Shown here one piece after another: positions 1 through 8,952 of a stretch of 32,613 bases of DNA (position 1 is the first letter of the stretch; each line of letters starts with the position of its first letter). Both the position numbers and the translations under genes were made by a program. The stretch comes from Acidobacteriota bacterium (GTDB taxonomy: Bacteria; Acidobacteriota; Vicinamibacteria; Vicinamibacterales; UBA823): contig PCAK01000038.1 of the NCBI GenBank assembly GCA_002730525.1, forward strand, positions 1-32,613, in the 5' to 3' direction. The notes below the pieces were generated by a model that saw nothing but the letters and a program-made list of their open reading frames with translations, was not told where the DNA came from and made no database searches.

Positions 1-168
1 ACCAACGCGCGAATGTCCTTGGGCAAGTTCACCGCGGCGATCACCATCGGGCGGGGCGCCCGGCACCTCGCCGAGGCGATGCTGGCGGTTCGCTGCGGCC
101 GGTCTACTGCTTGGTTCGGCTCAGCGCAGTCCCATAGCGGCCAGGGTCGGCGGTGCGCTGCACCGTGA
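1..168 (+). CDS. Possible C-terminal remnant of a membrane protein, cut by window edge
   Basis: Frame 1 is open from the first base to a TGA at 166-168. The first ~33 codons read like a hydrophobic, Gly/Ala-rich C-terminal stretch (it includes KFTAAITIGRGARHLAEAML), which resembles the end of DedA/VTT-type (SNARE-associated) membrane proteins. After about position 100 the reading becomes low-quality, rich in Cys, Ser and Arg, so the true end may have been lost by a frameshift or the frame may be spurious. The upstream part lies outside the window. The assignment rests on a short motif-like resemblance only and is weak. Confidence 0.25.
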   Translation, partial: TNARMSLGKFTAAITIGRGARHLAEAMLAVRCGRSTAWFGSAQSHSGQGRRCAAP

Positions 169-242
169 CGCGGAGGCGTCGGCATGTACGTCCAAGGAAT
201 GTTGGTGGATCCCGCGAGCGTGGATCTGGAGACAGAACGATA

Positions 243-1883
243 ATGGACCGATGGCGATGGGGGGCGCTGGTTCTGTTCGTCCTGCTGGCGTTGCTGCACA
301 CGTATCCCCTCGTGACCGATCCGGCTTCACTGTCTCGAAACGACAACGCGGACACGATCCTCAACACGTGGATCGTATCGTGGGTCGCTCAGCAGGTGCT
401 GGCCGATCCGGCGCACCTGTTCGATGCGAACATATTTCATCCGCAGGGCTACCAGCTGGCTCGTTCCGAGCCGTTGATCGTCCCTGGCCTCATGGCTATT
501 CCGATTCGCGGTGTCGGGGCATCACCAGTGCTTACCTACAATGTGCTGCTGCTCGTCGGCTTCGCGTTGACCGGGTTTGTGACCTACCTCGTCGTCTTCG
601 ACTGGACTGGAGATCACGCTGCCGGTGTTCTGGCCGGCGCTGTCCTTGCCTTCAACGCTCACACGCTGACGCGGCTGCCTCACCTTCAGGCGATTCACGC
701 GTACTGGCTCCCGCTCGCACTGTGGGCGCTCGACGGTGTTCTGTGCGGTCGCCGAGGCAGAGAGATGTGGTGGCTGTGTCTCGCCGTGTCGGGTGCGGCG
801 TTGACCTCAGGCTATCTGGCGGTCTTGGTCGTCTTCGCGCTCATGGCGACTGCGGGTAGTCGTCCGCTGGAGTGGTGGGGGCGAAACCGGCTCCGAGTGG
901 TCGTTCGACTCGCCGCGGCGGGCGGCATCACCGTGATGGTCACGGCGGCTGTCTTGTGGCCGTACGGACAGGTCGCTGCGGTGAGACCACTGGATGGGCT
1001 GCGATCGCTGTCGGCCACGTTGTGGAGCTACGTGGCGACCGTCAGCCGCGTGCACTATGCGGCCTGGAGTCATCACATCTTCCCGGAGCGAACGGAGGAC
1101 CTGCTGTTTCCGGGATTAACCGCCCTTGCTCTCGCGGGGCTCGCGCTCACCAGAGGGTGGCGTGAGGAGGGAGGCCGTCGTCGGCGTTCGTGTGTGGTGA
1201 TTCTGATTGTCGGCTTGGTGATGTCGCTGGGGACAGCCACACCAGTGTATGCGTGGATCTACCACGCGTTTCCACCGATGGGAGGGATCCGTGCGCCGGC
1301 TCGATTCGGTTACCTGGTGATTGCGGCGGTGGCACTCCTCGCGGGCTACGGTCTGTCCGATCTACGCCGACGGCTCTCGCCTGTTCAGGCGAGGGCCGTT
1401 GGCTTCGCCATGGTCGCGCTCATCACCATTGAATCAGTGCACGCGCCCATACGATACGTGAGAAGCGACGGCGTTTCCTCGGTCTATCGCGTGATCGCGG
1501 AGGATACGGACGACGTGGCAGTGCTCGAGTTGCCGCTGTACCGTGGGCCCGAATTCTATCGGAACGCACCATACTTGCTCGCCTCGATTGCCCACTGGAA
1601 GCCGCTCGTCAACGGCTACAGTGGTAGTCGGCCGGCGACGTACGACAGACTCACGCGCCCGTTGAGCCGTTTTCCGTCCAACCAGTCAGTCAGACGTTTG
1701 CGAAGGCTGGGCGTGCGGTACGTCGTTGCCCACGTGGCGGCGTACGACGATTCGGCGACGGCCCGGCGGGTGTTCTCGGAGTTGAAGCATCCGGCTCTGG
1801 AACTCGTGGCCAAGGAGGGAGATGACTACGTGTTCCGCATCCGGCGCGTTCGCCCCATCGACCGGTCCGACGGGGCCCCTTAG
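243..1883 (+). CDS. Polytopic membrane protein, glycosyltransferase-C-like
   Basis: This 546-residue integral membrane protein has a hydrophobic segment at residues 6-22 and many more through about residue 400, then a soluble C-terminal domain. An acidic loop after the first segment (DNADTILNTW, then LFDANIFHP) matches the layout of GT-C-fold lipid-sugar-dependent glycosyltransferases, where an Asp in the first outer loop is catalytic. I infer a role in glycan or glycolipid synthesis; the donor and acceptor are unknown. The ATG at 243 was chosen because GGAG lies 11 nt upstream and the open frame before it is Arg-rich and implausible. It converges with the methyltransferase gene, the two stop codons overlapping at 1880-1883. 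GC appears lower than in the genes after 5900. Confidence 0.7.
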   Translation: MDRWRWGALVLFVLLALLHTYPLVTDPASLSRNDNADTILNTWIVSWVAQQVLADPAHLFDANIFHPQGYQLARSEPLIVPGLMAIPIRGVGASPVLTYNVLLLVGFALTGFVTYLVVFDWTGDHAAGVLAGAVLAFNAHTLTRLPHLQAIHAYWLPLALWALDGVLCGRRGREMWWLCLAVSGAALTSGYLAVLVVFALMATAGSRPLEWWGRNRLRVVVRLAAAGGITVMVTAAVLWPYGQVAAVRPLDGLRSLSATLWSYVATVSRVHYAAWSHHIFPERTEDLLFPGLTALALAGLALTRGWREEGGRRRRSCVVILIVGLVMSLGTATPVYAWIYHAFPPMGGIRAPARFGYLVIAAVALLAGYGLSDLRRRLSPVQARAVGFAMVALITIESVHAPIRYVRSDGVSSVYRVIAEDTDDVAVLELPLYRGPEFYRNAPYLLASIAHWKPLVNGYSGSRPATYDRLTRPLSRFPSNQSVRRLRRLGVRYVVAHVAAYDDSATARRVFSELKHPALELVAKEGDDYVFRIRRVRPIDRSDGAP

Positions 1884-3061
1884 CCCAGGCGACTTGCGTT
1901 TCGCCCAGGGCGTTTGCGAGCGACGATGACGAGGCCCAGCGACCATCGAGGCAGGTATCGGCCGAGTGGGAAGAGTCGGCGCATGAGCCAGACGTAACGT
2001 CGTTGGTTCCCCTCCCGCTGGAGGAAGTCTTCCACCGTCTGGCCCGTGAACAGGTGCCGCAGCCAGAGTTCCAGATACAGGCAGGATTGTTCGACGAACG
2101 CGAACCCCGCCCGGGGTAGGAGGTGCTGCGTGAGTTGGCGATACGAAAGCTCGTTGAGGTGATCGACGCTGTACGGGCATTCCCGGCGATTCGCCACCGC
2201 GACGAGTCGCTCACGGTTCGGAGTCGTAATGATGGCTATCCCGTCCACTTTGAGGATTCGCCACCATTCCTGCAGGGTGGCTTCCACATCAGGAACGTGC
2301 TCGATCACTTCTCCAGCGAACAACGCGTCGAATTGTGCGTCGCGGAACGGCAGCGCGGACGCGTCGAACGTCGACCACGTCTGCGTGGGCACTTCTGACG
2401 CGCGAGTATGGACCGAGTCGTAGTTGAGATCGCCTGCATGGATCGAGAACGGGAAGGGTGTCTGCAGGTCGGCGAAGAGTGAGCGTCCACAGCCGACGTC
2501 AAGGGCCCGACCGGCCGGAGGAATGTAGCGTAGGAACAGTTCCTTCAAGTGCGTAAGCTTGTATTGGTGTAGTTCTTCCAGAAACGGCGCGTCTTCCGCG
2601 CTCGAGTAGCCGTCCGTCGCATACTGTCGCTCATAGAAGGCACGCAGGATGTCTCGGTCCGGGCACTTCAGAAGAACTGATTCAAGGCGAAGAATATCGC
2701 CGCTTGGGTCACGTGTGACAAGTTGCAGGTCCAGGAGCGGATCGAACGCGAAGTCTGAGTTGTACCAGCATTCGAGGGGTGGCACCGGTGCCTCGTTGAT
2801 CGTGAGCGCCACTGAGTTGGCATCGATGGGGTCGAGAGTTAGCGACAAGCGTCCGTCGGCATGAGCAGGGTCGAGAGCAAAGCGCCACCATCCGAGATGT
2901 CGACTCGGATGTTCTCGACTGCCGTACCCGTACACGTCGATAGTGAAGATATACCGCGCCTGTGGTGTGACCGTGTAACGAATATCGATGACGCCGCGTC
3001 GGTGATCGAGCACCAGACTCCGCTGGGTCGGGACGACTCGTGGGGAGCGGGGGCGGATCAC
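1880..3061 (-). CDS. SAM-dependent methyltransferase (class I) with an unassigned N-terminal domain
   Basis: This 393-residue protein has a class I methyltransferase domain from about residue 165 onward. Motif I is LDVGCG at 187-192, followed by an acidic residue in HAGDLNYD, a motif resembling post-I near DASALPF, and VIEHVPD with a later IITTPN, as in the Methyltransf_11/UbiE-like group. Residues 1-130 are not recognisable; they look beta-rich and may bind a glycan or another partner. The start is a GTG without a clear ribosome-binding site, but no internal Met precedes the conserved core. It is the last gene of a three-gene minus-strand run, 51 nt after the SGNH lipoprotein gene. I infer methylation of a surface glycan or small molecule; the substrate is not visible. 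Confidence 0.75.
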   Translation of the reverse strand: MIRPRSPRVVPTQRSLVLDHRRGVIDIRYTVTPQARYIFTIDVYGYGSREHPSRHLGWWRFALDPAHADGRLSLTLDPIDANSVALTINEAPVPPLECWYNSDFAFDPLLDLQLVTRDPSGDILRLESVLLKCPDRDILRAFYERQYATDGYSSAEDAPFLEELHQYKLTHLKELFLRYIPPAGRALDVGCGRSLFADLQTPFPFSIHAGDLNYDSVHTRASEVPTQTWSTFDASALPFRDAQFDALFAGEVIEHVPDVEATLQEWWRILKVDGIAIITTPNRERLVAVANRRECPYSVDHLNELSYRQLTQHLLPRAGFAFVEQSCLYLELWLRHLFTGQTVEDFLQREGNQRRYVWLMRRLFPLGRYLPRWSLGLVIVARKRPGRNASRLG

Positions 3062-3112
3062 TGTGCGCGTGTCCGGCGCTCGAGACGACGGCGTGACATC
3101 GGTCGAGACTGG

Positions 3113-4243
3113 CTATTCGAATGGCGACGTTGCTGACACAGACTTTTCGAATCGACTGACGATCATCTCGAAGAAGGTCTGGGCCACAACTTCGTAGCCC
3201 TGACGAGTCGGGTGCAGTCCGTCTTGGCCGATGAGGCCAGTTCCTTCGAGAGCCCCGTGAGTCTCGACGGGGCCGGCACCCAGTTCGCTTCCGAGGGAGC
3301 GAATCTTCCTGTTGAGACTGTCCACGGCCGAGTCACCGTCGGGATTGGCGGCACGCCACGCGGCTTCGACCGGCGTTAGGGTGGCCAGCAGGACTGCGGC
3401 GCCGCGTTTACTGCCGCGTCTCGCCATGGTGCTCAAGTTCAAAACGATCCCGTCGGTGAAGCCGTTCTCGTCGAACGGTTTCCCATCAAGACTCGCGGCC
3501 AGTATGCCCAAGGCCAGATCGTTCACGCCTTCGAGTATCAGAATGAGATCAGGTTGGTAGCGGTCGACTTCGTTGAGGAAACGGTCGTTGCCCTCTGCGG
3601 ACGTTTCTCGGCCAGTTCCGCGGTTGATCACGCTGATGTTCTGTGAGGGGAACCTGGTCCGCAGCAGCTCTTCGAGGAGCGTCGGGTAAGAGTTCTGCGG
3701 TTCGAGGAGCAGTGTGAAGGCCGTTGGAGACACGTAGCCTGCTGTGATTGAGTCGCCGAAGGCCAATATCGTCGAGACGGTCAGCCTGGTTGCGGCGGCA
3801 GGCGGTTCGACGGGCGGCAGGTCGTCAGTGGGCGGCGGAGCCTCAGTGGGCGGCGGGCCGTCAGTGGGCGGGGGATTGTCAGTGGGCGGGGGACCGCCCG
3901 GCAGCGTGTCGGTGTCGGCCACGACACGAACCGAGAACGTACAACCGGCATCGACGCGGTCCCGCCAAAGGCAGGAGACGCGCGTATTGCCCAATGGAAA
4001 GAGGGAGCCCGAAGCTGGCTCACAGGCGATCGTGCCGGACGCGCCATTGGAGAGCGCCTCAAACTCCACAAGCACGGGCCCACCGTCGGTAGACGACATC
4101 TCGATGGAGGCCGGGCAGACGGACGCGGTCGGTGCCGCTTGGACCGGGGAAGGAGACGTCGCCGACCGGCCGCTGCCACAGCTGCTGGCGCACAACGTTG
4201 TCGTCAGCGAGAGTGCTCCGTATCTAACCCACCGAGATAGCAT
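3113..4243 (-). CDS. SGNH/GDSL-type esterase lipoprotein
   Basis: A serine esterase/lipase-fold protein predicted to be exported and lipid-anchored. The chosen ATG (4243) gives a basic n-region (MLSRWVRYG), a hydrophobic core and a lipobox-like end at ASSC; an ATG at 4267 or an upstream start at 4318 are alternatives. After the lipobox come a Ser/Pro-rich stretch, a roughly 80-residue beta-sandwich-like part (two Cys pairs, resembling HYR modules), a Pro/Thr/Asp repeat linker, and then the SGNH domain. Its blocks are visible: GDSITAGY (nucleophile Ser), GTGRETS, GVNDLALG (Asn) and DGLHPTRQGY (Asp/His dyad). It probably removes acyl groups from an extracellular glycan or lipid; the substrate is unknown. 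It lies between a second SGNH gene upstream and the methyltransferase. Confidence 0.8.
   Translation of the reverse strand: MLSRWVRYGALSLTTTLCASSCGSGRSATSPSPVQAAPTASVCPASIEMSSTDGGPVLVEFEALSNGASGTIACEPASGSLFPLGNTRVSCLWRDRVDAGCTFSVRVVADTDTLPGGPPPTDNPPPTDGPPPTEAPPPTDDLPPVEPPAAATRLTVSTILAFGDSITAGYVSPTAFTLLLEPQNSYPTLLEELLRTRFPSQNISVINRGTGRETSAEGNDRFLNEVDRYQPDLILILEGVNDLALGILAASLDGKPFDENGFTDGIVLNLSTMARRGSKRGAAVLLATLTPVEAAWRAANPDGDSAVDSLNRKIRSLGSELGAGPVETHGALEGTGLIGQDGLHPTRQGYEVVAQTFFEMIVSRFEKSVSATSPFE
3825..3896. repeat. Tandem repeat, four 18-bp units, coding for a Pro/Thr linker
   Basis: Four consecutive 18-bp units begin at 3825, 3843, 3861 and 3879, each opening with TCAGTGGGCGG on the plus strand. 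On the coding (minus) strand each gives a hexapeptide of the form PPPT-(D/E)-X. The unit length is a multiple of three, so copy-number change would lengthen or shorten the linker of the SGNH lipoprotein without breaking the frame. Confidence 0.9.
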
Positions 4244-4345
4244 TGCGCTGCTCGCGTACTCGCCCATCGCGCTCAGGTAGTCAACAGGACATCGTAGCGC
4301 AGTGGTCGAAGCAAGCACTGCCGCGGAACGAGCGCGGTCTGCCAG

Positions 4346-5614
4346 TCATCGATGAGTGCGGTCGCGGCCGGTCGCCAGAGATAGCAGCGCCTGGTCTATC
4401 CGGAGGTTGCGAGCCCGACCAATCGCGTCAGCGAGGGCATCGGCAATGAGGCTGTGTCCGGCTCGACCAGGATGGCAGCCATCCGTCGTAACGTAGTAGC
4501 GCCAGTTCGCCTCCATCGCCTCGAGCCCGTAGAGGTCCTCATAGAAGCTCACCTCGTGCGGGTAGAGGCGATGGCTTCGGAGGTCGTCGAGGCTGGCGCG
4601 GAACAGTTCTAGCGCATCGACCATCGGGACATCCTCACTCTGAGCGACTTCACGCATCGCGTTCGCGTACTCCTGAGGTGCGCAGACCGACAGCAGCGCG
4701 GCATCCCCGCCGTTGCTACGTGCCTGCGCGATCAGCGTTCGCAGATTCTCGATGTAGGCGTCTCGCGACACGGCCCGCACGAGCTGTCGGGGCGAGCCGT
4801 CCGCGGCGTTCTCACGCGAACGCTCGAAAGGGTCGAACCAAGTGAAGATTGCGCGCCTCAGGAGTCGAAAGCTGGCGAAGCGCAAGAGCACGGCGCGGGC
4901 GGTGCCGCGCCACGTGTCGTCGAGAGCGAGCACGTCGTCGATCGGCCGGAGGACATATCGGCCGTCGTTTGCGCCGAAGCTCAAGATGAATAGGTCCGGA
5001 TCCAGGGCGAGGCCGTAGTGGTCCATCACGCCGCGGCCATGTCGGGAAGTGAACCCGGGGATGCCGAGATTGAGGATCTCCGTTGCCTCCCCGTCCGCCC
5101 GCAGCCGCGACTCGAGCAGCGCCTGATACGTGTAGTGTGCGTCTACCCCCCACCCGAACGTACTCGAGTCGCCCAGCGTCACGATTCGATTCAGATCCGG
5201 CGTTCTCGCGTGAAACTCCCTCGTCCGAAATCCACTACTGTTGGACCGCAGTCCGAACGTGACGTTCTTGGCCAGTTCGATATCGTTGAAGGGGTTGTTC
5301 GCATGGGCCGAGAGCCCCGGTTTGAGCTTGTACTGGATCCAACGGGCTTCCTCGAAGAAGTTGAGCCAGGAGACGTCCTCGGCTCGGACGCCGCGTGGAC
5401 TCTCGAGACGCTCGCGCTGAATGTCGACCCAGTTGTCGTCGGCAAGCAGCCAAGTGGGAACGGCAATCTCGAAGTTCTCGTTGCGGGAGAGGTCGGTATC
5501 AGCCGACCCCATTCGGAGGGCGATCTCGGAGACCGCCAGGAAGATGACAGGAGACAGGCACACCAGCAGGACACGCTGCCAGAACGTTGCCCGGTGTGGC
5601 TGGTCAGTAGACAT
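4346..5614 (-). CDS. Membrane-anchored SGNH/GDSL hydrolase
   Basis: A 422-residue protein from the ATG at 5614. Residues 12-32 form one transmembrane segment followed by a long extracytoplasmic portion. SGNH blocks are present: TLGDSSTFGWG (nucleophile Ser), NLGIPGFTS (Gly), SFGANDG (Asn) and DGCHPGRAGH (Asp/His). Such anchored SGNH proteins often act on exopolysaccharide or lipid acyl groups, as esterases or acyltransferases; that role here is inferred. A longer GTG start at 5675-5677 is possible, but the extra 21 residues add nothing recognisable and the segment from 5614 has normal N-terminal anchor topology. It is the first gene of the minus-strand run with the SGNH lipoprotein (102-nt gap) and the methyltransferase. 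Confidence 0.8.
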   Translation of the reverse strand: MSTDQPHRATFWQRVLLVCLSPVIFLAVSEIALRMGSADTDLSRNENFEIAVPTWLLADDNWVDIQRERLESPRGVRAEDVSWLNFFEEARWIQYKLKPGLSAHANNPFNDIELAKNVTFGLRSNSSGFRTREFHARTPDLNRIVTLGDSSTFGWGVDAHYTYQALLESRLRADGEATEILNLGIPGFTSRHGRGVMDHYGLALDPDLFILSFGANDGRYVLRPIDDVLALDDTWRGTARAVLLRFASFRLLRRAIFTWFDPFERSRENAADGSPRQLVRAVSRDAYIENLRTLIAQARSNGGDAALLSVCAPQEYANAMREVAQSEDVPMVDALELFRASLDDLRSHRLYPHEVSFYEDLYGLEAMEANWRYYVTTDGCHPGRAGHSLIADALADAIGRARNLRIDQALLSLATGRDRTHR

Positions 5615-5786
5615 GCCGATGCCGGTGGCGGTACGTGGGAGAGACACGCAGAGTATAGCCGAGCCGCTCTCTTTCACGCAACGCGGCCGGGGCGATGGTG
5701 GCCGCTGAACGCACTCGAGGCGTGACGACCGAGCGTCCCGCGGGTTAGGTGCAGCGCAATGTAGAAGTCGGTGCGAGTCGTGAGTG

Positions 5787-5792
5787 TATAAT
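5787..5792 (+). promoter_or_regulatory. Consensus -10 box (TATAAT) upstream of the SDR gene
   Basis: A perfect TATAAT sits in the 286-bp gap between the divergent SGNH and SDR genes (5615-5900). No good -35 is visible at 16-18 bp. The start codon at 5901 would give a leader of about 100 nt, which includes an AT-rich stretch around 5820-5835. The call is sequence-only. Confidence 0.45.
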
Positions 5793-5900
5793 CGGCGGCG
5801 TCGAACATCCGAGCTTGTGTAGTTAAGTTAACGTCAATCTGGTCGGGACGGCACCTGCCTGTCCGTCGAGCGCGTCGAGTTTCACGAATCCCGATACACG

Positions 5901-6887
5901 ATGCAGGTTCTCGTCACGGGAGTGACCGGCTTCGCCGGTGGGCGGCTGTCGGGCCACCTCGTCGAATCGGGTCATGCCGTCCGTGGGCTCGTCCGCCCGG
6001 CGAGCCGCGGCAAGCTCGCCGATCTAGAGCGCACGGTCGAGGCGGTCGACGGCGATCTCGATGATCCGGCGTCCCTGGCGCGCGCTTGTGCGGGCGTCGA
6101 GGTCGTCTACCACGTTGCGGCCACCTACCGGCAGGCGGGACAGCCCGAGGCGGCCTATCGGGCTGTCAACGTCGAGGGCACGCGACATCTGCTCGACGCG
6201 GCACGCGCGGCCGGTGTCCGTCGAGTCGTGCACTGCAGCACCGGCGGCGTGCATGGTCACATCGAGCATCCGCCGGCGAACGAGGACGCGCCGATCGCGC
6301 CTGGCGACATCTATCAGCAGACCAAGCTCGAGGGCGAGCGGCTGGCGCGCGCGTGTGGCGAGGCGGGTTCGGTCGAGGTCGTGATCGTCCGTCCCACGGG
6401 CATCTACGGTCCAGGCGATACGCGCCTGCTGAAGCTGTTCCGCGGCATCGCGCGCGGAACGTTTCCGATGATCGGCGACGGGCAGGTGTTCTACCACCTG
6501 AACTACGTGGACGACCTGGCTGAGGGCTTCCGGCTCTGTGGCGAGGTGCCGGCCGCCGCGGGGCGCACCTATCTGTTGGGCGGGGCGGAGTACACGACCC
6601 TGGCAGAGCTGGTGGCGCTCGTCGCCGACGTGCTCGGTGTGGCGCCGCCGCGCTGGCGTGTGCCCGTGTGGCCGGTCTGGCTGGCGGCGGCGTCCTGTGA
6701 ATTCCTGTGCGTGCCGTTTGGCATCGAGCCGCCGCTGTACCGCCGGCGGATCGCGTTCTATACGAAGAGCCGCGCGTTCGATATCTCGCGCGCGCGCCGT
6801 GAGCTGGGGTACGCGCCTCGGGTGGACCTGCGAACCGGCATCGGGCGTACGGCCGCCTGGTACCGGGAGCAGGGCCTGCTGGGGTAG
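5901..6887 (+). CDS. Extended short-chain dehydrogenase / NAD-dependent epimerase
   Basis: A 328-residue extended SDR. The N-terminus has the nucleotide-binding motif TGVTGFAGG (a variant of TGxxGxxG), then VDGDLDDP (Asp contacting adenine) and a YHVAA segment. The active site is YQQTK at about residues 139-143 with the preceding Ser in HCSTGG. RPTGIYGPGD and the downstream substrate region resemble dihydroflavonol-4-reductase-like and hopanoid-associated sugar-epimerase (HpnA-type) proteins. No hopanoid genes are in the window, so I leave out a symbol; NAD(P)-dependent modification of a nucleotide sugar or lipid-linked sugar is equally likely. It converges on the carbamoyltransferase gene with a 24-nt gap. 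Confidence 0.8.
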   Translation: MQVLVTGVTGFAGGRLSGHLVESGHAVRGLVRPASRGKLADLERTVEAVDGDLDDPASLARACAGVEVVYHVAATYRQAGQPEAAYRAVNVEGTRHLLDAARAAGVRRVVHCSTGGVHGHIEHPPANEDAPIAPGDIYQQTKLEGERLARACGEAGSVEVVIVRPTGIYGPGDTRLLKLFRGIARGTFPMIGDGQVFYHLNYVDDLAEGFRLCGEVPAAAGRTYLLGGAEYTTLAELVALVADVLGVAPPRWRVPVWPVWLAAASCEFLCVPFGIEPPLYRRRIAFYTKSRAFDISRARRELGYAPRVDLRTGIGRTAAWYREQGLLG

Positions 6888-6911
6888 GGAATCACCACGG
6901 CCCGGCGGCGC

Positions 6912-8900
6912 TCAATCGAGGGCGAACTCGGACTGCCAGTCGGCGTCGTTGTCGAACGCCGGCTGCTGACTCTTTTCGAGCAAACAGTCCTCGAGCGCCA
7001 AGACCTCCATCTCGGTGCGCATGAAGCAGCGGTAGGAGTCTTCGGGGGTGCAGACGATCGGCTCGCCACGGACGTTGAACGACGTGTTCACGATTACCGG
7101 GCAGCCGGTGCGCTCGCGGAACGCGGCGATGATCTCCCAGTAGAGCGGCGCGACGTCGCGCCTGACGGTCTGCACCCTGGCCGAATAGTCGACGTGGGTG
7201 ACGGCGGGGATTTCCGATCGTGGGATGTTCAGCTTGTCGATGCCCCAGAGGTGCTCGTCAGCGACGCTCATCGCCCGCCGCCGGGCGGGCGCAATGCCCG
7301 CGACGAGCAACATGTAGGGGGAGTCGGCGTCCAGCTGGAACCACTCCGCCACGTCCTCTCGCAGGACGCTCGGTGCGAACGGCCGGAAGCTCTCGCGATA
7401 CTTGATCTTGAGGTTCATCACCGACTGCATCTGCGGCGAACGCGGGTCACCGATGATGCTGCGTCCGCCGAGGGCCCGGGGCCCGAACTCCATCCGACCC
7501 TGGTGCAGGCCGACGACCTTGCCGGCGGCGAGCGACTCGGCGATCGCATCGGCGAGGGCCGTGCGCTCGACCTGACGGTACGGGCGTCGGTGCGCGTCGA
7601 GCTGCCGGCGGATGCTCTCGCTCGAATCCCGCGGGCCGAGGTACGCGCCGTGCATCGCATCGGCGTACGGCGGGATCGCCGCGGCGCGGCCCATGGCGCC
7701 GACCGATCGGTTGGCCGACTCGGACGGCGGACCCGGCGTCACCGGCGCGGGCCAGCGGCTGGGTGGCACCCAGGTACCGGCGGTCTCCGCGGAGCGGCGG
7801 GGCTGTCCCAGGTAGCGGTGCCAGATGGCGAGGGCGACCCCCAGCGCGCCGCCCGCGTCACCCGCCGCGGGCTGAACCCAGATATCCTCGAACGGGCCCT
7901 CGCGCAGGATGCGGCCGTTGGCGACGCAGTTGAGGGCGACCCCTCCCGCCAGACAGAGATACGGCAGGCCGGTCTCGCGATGGGCGAAGCCGGCCATCTT
8001 CAGCATGATCTCCTCGGTGACGTCCTGGATCGACCTGGCGAGATCCATTTCGCGCTGGGTGATCCGCGATTCCGGCTCTCGCGCGGGACCGCCCAGTAAC
8101 CGTTCGAAGGCCTTGCCGGTCATCCGGAGCCCCTGCGAATAGGTGAAGTACTCCTGATGCAGTCTGACCGAGCCGTCGTCCTTGATGTCGAGCAGCTTGT
8201 CCTTGATGAGGTCGACGTATGTCGGCTCGCCGTACGGCGCCAGGCCCATGATCTTGTATTCGCCGCTGTTGACCTTGAATCCCGCGAAGTAGGTGAACGC
8301 GGAATAGAGGAGGCCGAGCGAATCGGGGAACCGCAGCTCGTGGAGCAGCGTCATCTCGGCCCCGTTCCCGTGCCCGACCGAGCACGTCGCCCACTCACCG
8401 ACGCCGTCGACGGTGATGATGGCCGCCTGCTCGTAGGGCGAGGGGTAGAACGCCGAGGCGGCGTGCGACTCGTGGTGATCGCCGAAGCAGAGCCGCCACG
8501 GCAAGGTCTTCGCGCGGCGCTTCACCGCCTTGGGGTCGTCGAGGCCTTCGAGTTTGGCGAACTCCCGGCGGATCAGGTCGGGCAGCCAGAGCTTTTCCTT
8601 CATCCACAACGGCATCGCCTTCAGGAATGAGGGGAAGCCCGCGGGCGCGTAGTCGACGTAGGTCTCCAGGAGGCGGTCGAACTTGACCAGCGGCTTGTCG
8701 TAGAAGCCGACGACGTCGAGTTGGTCGGGCCCGAGGTCCGCCTCCGACAGGCAGTAGGCGATCGCGTGGGTCGGGAACCGGGAGTCGTGCTTCTTTCGCG
8801 AGAAGCGCTCTTCCTGTGCGGCGGCCACGATCTCGCCATCGACGACCAAGCAGGCCGCCGAGTCGTGGTAGTAGGCGGAGATTCCCAGAATTGCGGTCAT
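6912..8900 (-). CDS. Carbamoyltransferase, NodU/CmcH (SxtI-like) family
   Basis: This 662-residue enzyme is expected to use carbamoyl phosphate and ATP to make carbamoyl-adenylate and then O-carbamoylate a hydroxyl of a sugar or natural product. The N-terminus shows ILGISAYYHDSAA, and the Kae1-like domain has DHHESHAASAFYPSP (metal-binding His), TVDGVGEW and SGEYKIMGLAPYGEP. The C-terminal part has GPRALGGRSI and later NTSFNVRGEPIV, both typical of the family. The length exceeds the common ~580-610 residues, partly through a Pro/Ser/Ala-rich insertion near residues 380-430. The ATG at 8900 was chosen over 8945 because the conserved N-terminus starts there. The two genes before it (DUF5989 and SxtJ-like) form an operon with it, as in other carbamoylation loci. 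Confidence 0.92.
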   Translation of the reverse strand: MTAILGISAYYHDSAACLVVDGEIVAAAQEERFSRKKHDSRFPTHAIAYCLSEADLGPDQLDVVGFYDKPLVKFDRLLETYVDYAPAGFPSFLKAMPLWMKEKLWLPDLIRREFAKLEGLDDPKAVKRRAKTLPWRLCFGDHHESHAASAFYPSPYEQAAIITVDGVGEWATCSVGHGNGAEMTLLHELRFPDSLGLLYSAFTYFAGFKVNSGEYKIMGLAPYGEPTYVDLIKDKLLDIKDDGSVRLHQEYFTYSQGLRMTGKAFERLLGGPAREPESRITQREMDLARSIQDVTEEIMLKMAGFAHRETGLPYLCLAGGVALNCVANGRILREGPFEDIWVQPAAGDAGGALGVALAIWHRYLGQPRRSAETAGTWVPPSRWPAPVTPGPPSESANRSVGAMGRAAAIPPYADAMHGAYLGPRDSSESIRRQLDAHRRPYRQVERTALADAIAESLAAGKVVGLHQGRMEFGPRALGGRSIIGDPRSPQMQSVMNLKIKYRESFRPFAPSVLREDVAEWFQLDADSPYMLLVAGIAPARRRAMSVADEHLWGIDKLNIPRSEIPAVTHVDYSARVQTVRRDVAPLYWEIIAAFRERTGCPVIVNTSFNVRGEPIVCTPEDSYRCFMRTEMEVLALEDCLLEKSQQPAFDNDADWQSEFALD

Positions 8901-8952
8901 GAACGCTGCCCGGTGAGGCGGCGCGCCCGGCGCGCGCCGCCCCATCGGTCGA

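Noticed and set aside
3825-3896. Short repeats resembling a CRISPR array
   Set aside because: Units are contiguous with no spacers and encode a Pro/Thr peptide repeat within an open gene.
5901-6887. Naming the SDR gene hpnA
   Set aside because: Resemblance to hopanoid-associated epimerases is only general and no hopanoid genes lie in the window.
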